A stretch of 63,316 nt of DNA from a virus. The position numbers and the translations under genes are program-made. The stretch covers positions 1-63,316 of the IMG/VR virus record IMGVR_UViG_3300020474_000010; one strand, given 5' to 3'. The notes below the pieces were generated by a model. The model was not told the DNA's origin. It saw nothing but the letters and a program-made list of their open reading frames with translations, and searched no databases. Every line of letters begins with the position of its first letter. The first letter of the stretch is position 1. Positions 60,101 to 63,316 of this stretch are shown piece by piece.

Positions 60101-61552
60101 ATCAGCGAAACCAACAGCGAATATACTAACGCACTGAACGAATGAGTCATTAGACGCACGGATGTGGAAGTTTCTCCAGTCATCCTTCCAGTATGCATCA
60201 CCTTTTGTATGATATGGAACTGTTGCGAAGGCATCAGAGAATGATGCTTGGTTCCAAGTGTTAGTAAATCTATCGTAACGAATGAATGCTCTATCGTCTT
60301 TCTGTAGAGAAACACCAGTATACTGAGCACAAACCATTGATTTGAAACCAGATGCCTTGCTACCATCAGCATGTAGACCACAAATACCCCAAGTCGAACG
60401 AATCGACAAGTTAAACATATAAGGAGACGCAGACTCTACAGAGTCAACTTCTGCCTGTACAAATGCATTGGTAGATAGACCATTAGCAGTGGTATATGTC
60501 TGGTTATTTTGTAAACCTAAACCAGCAACACTGCCTGGGAGTTCAAACGTAAACTTTCTACGGTTATTACTATCAATAGCAGTAACATCAAACGTACCAT
60601 TTAGTCCATCATCTAGACCATTCTCTTGTATAGCAATGTATTGCCCTTTAATATACCCGTGAGCAATCTTAGTTGTTACATTAACAGTAACAGTACCAAC
60701 AGGAGAAGAGTTAACAACCTGAATCGATTCAATAGTTCTTAAGTCAGAAAGAGGTCCAACAATTCTAGTCTCTTGAACCTTAGTACCGAACTCATCAGCA
60801 TCATCAATAGTTGGTTGATATTGTGAGAATGCTTTAGCAATTTTCTCATAGTAAAGATCAAGATCTTTCTTTTGAGCATACTCAAATACAGTAATCTTAT
60901 GGTGAGAATACTCAGGAATTTCTAGTTTAGCAACATCTCCCTTACGTGCGTATACTTTACCGACACCATTAGTGGTATCATATAGAGGAGATTTACTTGT
61001 AGTATCACCATCTTTAATTGTAAACTGCCAGATATATGCACCACCAGTTACATTGAAGATAGATGTTCTCGCACACTCTTTATTAGCAGGATCGGGAACA
61101 TATAGAGGACGAAGAATTGTACGACGAAGATCGTAACCAATTAAAGAACAACCACGAGGAACGATTAGACCGCCATCTGAACCGTTAAATCTGTAGAGAA
61201 CATTATTAGAGTTAGACAGATCCAAAACCGAAGAATCTGCCCAAGCATTATTTTGCTGATCAAAACCGAATACGTCAATCAATGATGTATTTTCAAGACC
61301 TGGACGGTTATCAATGTAGTGGTCACCAGGCATTAGCATGATGGTGAACTCATCAAATCTATCGTTATCTACCCCAGGCAAATATGAATAACGTGCAACT
61401 TCTAGAAATGCTCTCTGAATAGTCACAAATGGGCGACTTGGAGAGTTACCTCTATTGTCTAGTTCATCACTAGCGTTAAAATCATCGGGGGATACATAAA
61501 GATATCGACCTGTCTTACTCGAAATCAGGTTATCTAGTCTTGTTAGCGGCAT
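51131..61552 (-). CDS. giant virion/fibre protein, 3473 aa
   Basis: MPLTRLDNLISSKTGRYLYV opens a beta-rich protein whose N-terminal part (RPFVTIQRAFLEVARYSYLP, MLMPGDHYIDN) resembles a beta-helix start. It holds two helical domain copies (about residues 646-747 and 912-1002) shared with the gp7-position giant, and a tandem beta repeat (about 1075-1240). The C-terminal third is a repetitive fibre-like region (VNGGDI, DLNVDGGDI). Likely a long fibre or baseplate-attached adhesin; exact role unknown. Late promoter at 61591-61598. Confidence 0.85.
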   Translation of the reverse strand: MPLTRLDNLISSKTGRYLYVSPDDFNASDELDNRGNSPSRPFVTIQRAFLEVARYSYLPGVDNDRFDEFTIMLMPGDHYIDNRPGLENTSLIDVFGFDQQNNAWADSSVLDLSNSNNVLYRFNGSDGGLIVPRGCSLIGYDLRRTILRPLYVPDPANKECARTSIFNVTGGAYIWQFTIKDGDTTSKSPLYDTTNGVGKVYARKGDVAKLEIPEYSHHKITVFEYAQKKDLDLYYEKIAKAFSQYQPTIDDADEFGTKVQETRIVGPLSDLRTIESIQVVNSSPVGTVTVNVTTKIAHGYIKGQYIAIQENGLDDGLNGTFDVTAIDSNNRRKFTFELPGSVAGLGLQNNQTYTTANGLSTNAFVQAEVDSVESASPYMFNLSIRSTWGICGLHADGSKASGFKSMVCAQYTGVSLQKDDRAFIRYDRFTNTWNQASFSDAFATVPYHTKGDAYWKDDWRNFHIRASNDSFVQCVSIFAVGFADHFLMESGGDMSITNSNSNFGNTSLHAIGHKGYAFNQDKGGFITDIIPPEKLIESAANEDEIDYYTFDVQGSRGTNTKLYYAGSGITDPKKRPAVTLDGYRIGAKSNEKIFVELDPYDAASGKTTPANSVFNATLEPSGFKSYSSSMQILNPTTVVVDNKNQDAANRIEENKDLIAEEAYGYITTKYPALLSKNITITKCKRDIGYILDAVIADLRLGGNINTVQAAESYFSSGQLNYIDGELFETIEGFEYARDLAIAAMRNWDFLQTGCVITNGSPNVTVPTTEGLSIGMKVEEYTTVNANNTTVDPSSLITSNIPANTYIKSIVNATTIELGGVVANARSYLGVGVAQNATGTTSAGKLLFKLEDTNGDRKGIWSGLTGTIDASITTDTVYPECSGTANAITTFFSNIKTIINNGLSPVADRFADAHDLLLANKNWIADVAVKDMEIQYPTFNVPGGSVNCFDDIVDVIEAIAYNVKYGSNNQVYDAANFYVLGAHVAGEEAQSVYAFGIAKQIAEKVIQNLTYTPRAGVTTTYSQQKDLTITTDPNPVGGNTPHTWAGGTATSAVQSGGNYAHTFVSAVGNGVTSNSGNLPNPVTNATYNASTGEMVITSAGHGLSTSNTLSIADNALSFTCTMDGNTATKTYPRSTDPSSGQALNISSVTTDTITVNVGGSPIVNHDVTNAAYDPATGVMVLTIGTHSLTTGTSIKIAANSLTFTCGMDNNATQHTYPRSGDPAYDTAINIDSVGADTITVNVGAAGSATYYCANVLSAQNTLFNIIEAGIDNAGTVNSTNAGVFAAITKTSPQQTIIPRLNPTVDSSQFANRATLFTVNAGGSNPHKFETGTPVRLVARPKSGMTPDERDVRLPIGFQPNRVYYVIAPGRDTQPFNYNQASVYNGIFDGGDQTKLMLANTKENAAAGIYIYSPETESIEDDVEILLQQYVLDERFDLTEYRVTFDGSSGTVMKTDVAHIFDKPTTGLGAAYLQKVFFRAEGSDGQVGTLPTLSGVGGQQISATKEFFVRYTSDDTFKIFNTAAEAIAGSPEVTLVNSTTQFWYVFANKRVSPLKFDPTFVDTSASRVPAITDGLWYLQTKDESTNDDNIFSRFNQTDYDAASGQSQTTDSNYRRLLDAREKEDRIYRLRYVQPKEFPGAVRKPNNGFVLKIRTDEKRNLLPQNIVLEPVGGAPTKAEFRNPYTQNNATEVLGMSRTAYDSAVQAGTIDPDFVYDPDNNPVVVNTSNYLRFSIRSAREKTVGSQQLLEVTAFNHSVDDTNAPSLKNTVFHTVKINSPQAGSFTASKTTSTPTNRVEWTGYSSGFAYIHAYFSVGSEHYLILKDVSARPSFDALTNTRFTQGSVYADLQEDANGGRDVKDNYLYVVQGANLFTITPGDTLDDSVGNTYKVISVNDVPDIDDTFYIFNTEEIQERVSGQQDGIYYLTAVRGNITPLPRGAGIGNNFQNFKFSQPISSLYPLDYKNDPTWYQVVDNNGTKDTLITDPQESSSYADNYTHGLVYVNDAKRSMTKEAVVDLTKSAYFDGYTYTGTNEIKATTGNATSGSEQRKISIAGDAASIHDQKVYVELRRPSIARSGNHTFEYLGFGPGNYSTGLPARQEVILSDFQDYYAQAKREDGGIVFYTGLNSNGDLYIGNRKIDAITGEEEFLERAVLAASEDDTDVITSLVTSFDTPVTFKDKITVEGVGFFNNRVIINTQPPNENPALTIQSNPRNDGGAEDLTLTRGNFANRNEGDITIDRNKISAALFHVKGRGTAAFPGQAYSLRSNFSFNENVPSNRTPDQNTTFSNDQFVRYYNSTDVEANPQAGDILFKGNSVERSGSLGWVYANYYTNIPESSILDLVTDGSSKIRINWTGSLTNASTGIGLSVGKTIRIQGFSNSLINGKWVITKADLTGTDNDFIEFIVANAITAATYNWTAAAEPTAVLERSDENFKEYGVIGAEALRTTTDTYGQFKLGVNTLARTAHAAHEYGFLTYNAGGITYDQQEPRANLDVVGNAYISGKAINDYLNNSTTSKTETNLDEAFLVGGSSDSPQSNALLRVSTQDTRVGINVSRGELTDTLTVQGTVRMLGSGANLDIDGDLNVDGGDITTNAGVFNLLQGNALTVNAFGQATTLHIADLAVNAQSISIGTNVTAQTIFDLHTSSTDSIVNIGTVADGATNKSVITIGGAFSNTANSTLTVKNAQTILDGDLDVNGGDIQSDSQIINLLTRGGTASTVNFATRASQFNIGGVAGSTTIRNSLKVNGDTDMFGDVTMHGGSNSGTVTVSRAKFGTSKIAHAKGSLANLNVDFYEFIADIDGIEIISALNTVNGTFSVPDNYFLDGNTVRFSDTTGFSNNVDTVTTYFIVNSTGVAGGTFQIASTEGGTPIVVSGTPGTATGITLQNTLVDTGSGTTSWTSNPVDASYTNLPVNNVEGIEIGDVLLINNELVQVISPGADTSNRLVKVTRGFDCTTVTQHNDNSPIVKLGKSAAATHLIGRVPQNSNTIAIQQIVDVTDVIEVTLGELEEGDAITFGSVGSITGVNTNTTYFVVNAVDDTPNSITRFNVSLDPGGAALPLAGTVNSATITFSDTLVALSEFGGQFKVNDYLRISAGSTCPSGEFVQITAVNDTNSEKFIVNNGANQDRFIIDSVYGGVDSTILDTQDFTINLTSDPATAPTDNQFKIVNGQPTANTRLTVNSDGELNVVGAGTETNPKARIDKSGNQWLAGNLRITLLGDKVPSVDDADMALYVNSTSGDTEIAGSLSIDNDFNVFSGTTGVQFGSASTSKFQVDASTGDTRIGVAGSALGDGDLTVNGGHVNIVSTSTTTPSATDYALNISNLGNSADRNFRIRQDAAVDAFGNTNFFNRNGGRRWDFVNADTTLSSGRNYIVAVAATTVLTLPSDAETGDMIKFVEVSGALSYQTSLIIRAPLSTAIMGDSTGTNAGGLATAYAGGELIIQTRNAGFGLVYMGTNDGGGSVIPPTYRGWWLTEI
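57835..58325 (-). repeat. tandem beta repeat, two copies of about 80 aa
   Basis: Copy A (58086-58325) reads VTNATYNASTGEMVITSAGH, then CTMDGNTATKTYPRS, then DTITVNVGGSP; copy B (57835-58060) reads VTNAAYDPATGVMVLTIGTH, then CGMDNNATQHTYPRS, then DTITVNVGAAG. Same order throughout, so an internal duplication. Confidence 0.8.
58545..58815 (-). repeat. helical domain copy 2 in the 3473-aa protein (diverged)
   Basis: NKNWIADVAVKDMEIQYP, then CFDDIVDVIEAIAYNVKYGS and FYVLGAHVAGEEAQSVYAFG keep the spacing of the other copies, but identity is low. Confidence 0.5.
59311..59615 (-). repeat. helical domain copy 1 in the 3473-aa protein
   Basis: ENKDLIAEEAYGYITTKYP, then CKRDIGYILDAVIADLRLGG, AAESYFSSGQLNYIDGELFE and AAMRNWD. 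It closely matches copy 1 of the gp7-position protein at 16801-17095. Confidence 0.7.
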
Positions 61553-61590
61553 ATCAGCTTACCAAAGCGGTTTTAATTGGTCCTCTGGGT

Positions 61591-61598
61591 TATTTATC
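61591..61598 (-). promoter_or_regulatory. late promoter GATAAATA
   Basis: CTGATAAATAACC lies about 40 bases before ATG 61552, the same spacing as the gp8 and 344-residue gene late promoters. Confidence 0.7.
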
Positions 61599-61617
61599 AG
61601 AGTTATTACCCGTCTCT

Positions 61618-61755
61618 TTAGTCAGACGAATCTTTTTCTAGGTCGTGAATGCGGTTTGTAATGTCTTCATGCAATCGTTGAATTGCTTTTTTAGCTTCAG
61701 AAGTTTCTTCCCACTCCCAAGTATCGCCTTTTTTGCTTACAAATTGTTTCTTCAT
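61618..61755 (-). CDS. small charged protein, 45 aa
   Basis: ATG at 61755 overlaps the end of the glutaredoxin-like gene. MKKQFVSKKGDTWEWEETSE, then a coiled-coil-like helix (AIQRLHEDITNRIHDLEKDS). Function unknown. Confidence 0.65.
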   Translation of the reverse strand: MKKQFVSKKGDTWEWEETSEAKKAIQRLHEDITNRIHDLEKDSSD

Positions 61756-62012
61756 AACATTCCTTCCTTATTCATATAGTGTAGTGTTTCTTTCATGCTA
61801 CCGATATGTTTAGTATCAATAGCAACTTGTGGATATGATGCATCACCGCCGAACTCCATCTCAAATTGATATTGTTCAAATTCTTTTCCAACTGTATATA
61901 GATGAAATTCAGATACTTCTGGTAATGCTTTAAGTAATTGTGCAATGCGTTCACATTCTTGACTACCATTACTATAAATTACCGCTGTTCTAGTCACGCT
62001 GCCTCCAATCAT
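61752..62012 (-). CDS. glutaredoxin-like protein with SxxC site, 86 aa
   Basis: Start at ATG 62012 overlaps the upstream gene by 22 bases; a GTG nearer 61996 is an alternative. TAVIYSNGSQECERIAQLLK aligns with the glutaredoxin active site, with SQEC where CPYC is usual; the cis-Pro block YPQVAIDTKHIGSMKETLHY matches thioredoxin-fold glutaredoxins. Loss of the nucleophilic Cys suggests no ordinary disulfide reductase activity. Confidence 0.65.
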   Translation of the reverse strand: MIGGSVTRTAVIYSNGSQECERIAQLLKALPEVSEFHLYTVGKEFEQYQFEMEFGGDASYPQVAIDTKHIGSMKETLHYMNKEGML

Positions 62013-62304
62013 CAGGTCTATCTGGTCTGAACCAGTCATTTATATCATCAGCACCTTCAAATCTATTTCTGTATCTGGATGGGTCAGGGTCTCCGAGTCC
62101 CATCCTATTGAGAAAATCCTCGGTACTTCCTTTCTCAATGTCTTGCGACGATTGCCGACGTGCTTGTTGTAACCAATTTCTAGCAGTTGTGTTTGCTTTA
62201 GACAATTTCTCTGCCCATATCATATCTTCTAGAGAGACTTCTTCATTGTTAACAATCTGCTTACATATTCCATCTAATCTGAGTCGATACTTGGTTGATA
62301 GCAT
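61990..62304 (-). CDS. hypothetical protein, 104 aa
   Basis: MLSTKYRLRLDGICKQIVNN, then a helical middle and an Asp/Arg-rich end (RFEGADDINDWFRPDRPDDW). It lies one base after the 64-residue gene. No family recognised. Confidence 0.7.
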   Translation of the reverse strand: MLSTKYRLRLDGICKQIVNNEEVSLEDMIWAEKLSKANTTARNWLQQARRQSSQDIEKGSTEDFLNRMGLGDPDPSRYRNRFEGADDINDWFRPDRPDDWRQRD

Positions 62305-62305
62305 A

Positions 62306-62500
62306 TTACTCTCGTAATTTGGTTTCCAGGTCTGCGAGTCTCAAGGACTCAGCATGTGCCGCTTCTTGACGGTCACTTACTATATTTAGAATGTCTGCAA
62401 GGATAACTTCATTTTCTATCCCGTCATCAAGATACTTAAAGATTGCTTCTTTCAAATACCTGTGTCTATGCCACTCTGCTGAATATGGTTTGTAGTGCAT
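62306..62500 (-). CDS. conserved small helical protein, 64 aa
   Basis: MHYKPYSAEWHRHRYLKEAI, then FKYLDDGIENEVILADILNI and a charged helix. The start pattern seems common in cyanophages from memory. TATAAT at 62523-62528 precedes it. Function unknown. Confidence 0.7.
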   Translation of the reverse strand: MHYKPYSAEWHRHRYLKEAIFKYLDDGIENEVILADILNIVSDRQEAAHAESLRLADLETKLRE

Positions 62501-62522
62501 GATGTATAGTATACGATTCTAT

Positions 62523-62528
62523 ATTATA
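62523..62528 (-). promoter_or_regulatory. early-type promoter, TATAAT
   Basis: GTCTATAATATAG lies 23 bases before ATG 62500; a second -10-like TATACT is seven bases before the ATG. Confidence 0.5.
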
Positions 62529-62540
62529 GACTAAATTTGT

Positions 62541-63176
62541 TCAAACGTCAAGTTTGTAGATCACATGCATCTCGTTACGATTAAGTTGCATCATGTCTTT
62601 AATAGTGTAGTTAGAAAGAAACTCATTAACTGTTCGTAATGTGGAACTACTCTGATATCTTTCTGCATTAATATCAACTTCACAGTATATGGTTTTGACG
62701 TTTTTTAATTTATCTTTAAAACTACGAAGAACATTTATTTCTGCTCCTTGAACATCTATCCAGACTAGATCAATGGGTCGATCATCCAGATATTCATCCA
62801 TAGTTGTTGTAGGAACAAATGTTACACTATGATTAAAGTAAGGGAAGTTCATAGAAGATTCTCCACCATCACAGACGTAAAACGTGCTGTCTTCTGGTGT
62901 ATCAGTTACTAACTTCTCTACTAATGTAATTCTATCAGACTTCCTACTGTTATCTCTACATGTAGGTAGTAATACTGGATTACATTCAAATGCTGTAATA
63001 TGTGCGTTGGGGAATAGTCTGGTAAAAGTTAGAGACTCTTCACAATTATACGCACCTATTTCAAAAATATTCTTAAACTCATCAGGATTTTCTTTTTTAA
63101 GGTATCTCTCTAAAAAGAAAGTTTTATTCCAATCAATCCATTCAAGTTTATTATTAATAAGAACATGTTTTAGCAT
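62541..63176 (-). CDS. FkbM-family methyltransferase, 211 aa
   Basis: FEIGAYNCEESLTFTRLFPN, then AHITAFECNP (SAM-binding strands), then VPTTTMDEYL and DLVWIDVQGAEINVLRSF match the FkbM methyltransferase family. ATG at 63176 is chosen because a terminator and late promoter lie directly upstream, although the frame stays open to the window edge. FkbM enzymes often methylate sugars or small molecules; substrate unknown. Confidence 0.78.
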   Translation of the reverse strand: MLKHVLINNKLEWIDWNKTFFLERYLKKENPDEFKNIFEIGAYNCEESLTFTRLFPNAHITAFECNPVLLPTCRDNSRKSDRITLVEKLVTDTPEDSTFYVCDGGESSMNFPYFNHSVTFVPTTTMDEYLDDRPIDLVWIDVQGAEINVLRSFKDKLKNVKTIYCEVDINAERYQSSSTLRTVNEFLSNYTIKDMMQLNRNEMHVIYKLDV

Positions 63177-63181
63177 AGAAA

Positions 63182-63189
63182 TATTTATG
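63182..63189 (-). promoter_or_regulatory. late promoter CATAAATA
   Basis: CATAAATATTTCT runs directly into ATG 63176, only five bases after the core, so a transcript from it would begin at or next to the start codon. Confidence 0.6.
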
Positions 63190-63193
63190 GTAC

Positions 63194-63219
63194 AAAAAAA
63201 GAGAGGATTTCCTCTCTTT
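63194..63219 (-). terminator. strong intrinsic terminator
   Basis: 9-bp stem AAAGAGAGG/CCTCTCTTT (63198-63206 with 63211-63219), 4-base loop, T7 tract on the minus strand. It overlaps the TAA at 63218-63220. Confidence 0.88.
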
Positions 63220-63316
63220 ACCATAATATAAAAGGGGGAGGTTGGATTCCTGTATACCAACAAAGAACGGGCATTACTACAGTAGTAAAAACGTCCTTGC
63301 CTGAGACCCGACTGGT
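63218..63316 (-). CDS. C-terminal end of an upstream gene
   Basis: The frame is open from the right edge to TAA at 63218-63220: 32 residues ending YTGIQPPPFILW, with GKDVFTTVVMPVLCWYTG before it. The terminator begins at its stop codon, which supports it. Too short to name. Confidence 0.45.
   Translation of the reverse strand, partial: TSRVSGKDVFTTVVMPVLCWYTGIQPPPFILW

Noticed and set aside
1-63316. tRNA genes, CRISPR array, transposon or integrase
   Set aside because: I looked for cloverleaf ends with CCA, regular spaced repeats, transposase/integrase motifs and long inverted ends by eye and saw none.

Overview
This window looks like part of the genome of a marine T4-like cyanophage (cyanomyovirus of Synechococcus or Prochlorococcus). 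The evidence is an ordered T4-type baseplate block (gp25, gp6, a giant protein in the gp7 position, gp8, a giant DUF4815-type protein), several virion proteins of 2,700-3,500 residues, tail-collar fibre proteins, many 2-oxoglutarate/Fe(II) oxygenase-type genes, T4-type late promoters (TATAAATA and variants) and very dense packing with ATGA and TAATG junctions. All but one of the genes I accept are on the minus strand, so transcription runs from high to low coordinates. No integrase, transposon, CRISPR array, tRNA or photosynthesis gene was seen.

Layout in transcription order. 63.3-61.6 kb: the tail of an upstream gene, a terminator, an FkbM-type methyltransferase, and small genes including a glutaredoxin-like protein. 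61.6-44.7 kb: a fibre module, with a 3,473-residue virion protein, three tail-collar fibre proteins, a tail-fibre assembly chaperone-like protein and two oxygenases. 44.8-40.8 kb: a run of oxygenases, including the only plus-strand gene. 40.8-28.7 kb: an island of about 45 small genes (mostly 25-160 residues), many with their own sigma70-like TATAAT promoter preceded by a stem-loop; I read this as early or host-takeover type. It also holds a possible nuclease and a structured non-coding segment. 28.6-25.4 kb: late-type genes (PAAR-like spike tip, an EF-hand microprotein, three more oxygenases). 25.4-0 kb: gp25, gp6, the gp7-position giant, gp8, the DUF4815-type giant and further virion proteins, the last running off the left edge.

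How it fits together: the left half builds the baseplate wedge and attached structures, and the 61-44 kb part builds receptor-binding fibres. The ten oxygenase-type proteins flank or interleave with these modules, which suggests (inference only) hydroxylation of virion proteins or of host surface molecules. Early small genes and late structural genes appear separable by promoter type: TATAAT with stem-loop cassettes versus TATAAATA-like elements placed about 20-45 bases before late genes.

The parts that most deserve attention are a 159-base segment with a long closing stem before a small gene (33661-33819), a set of TATAAT-N6-ATG promoters that predict leaderless early mRNAs, stop codons embedded in repeated dyads, a single-EF-hand microprotein cluster, and a roughly 100-residue helical domain found twice in each of two giant virion proteins. 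No database search was possible, so family names rest on recognised motifs and gene order.
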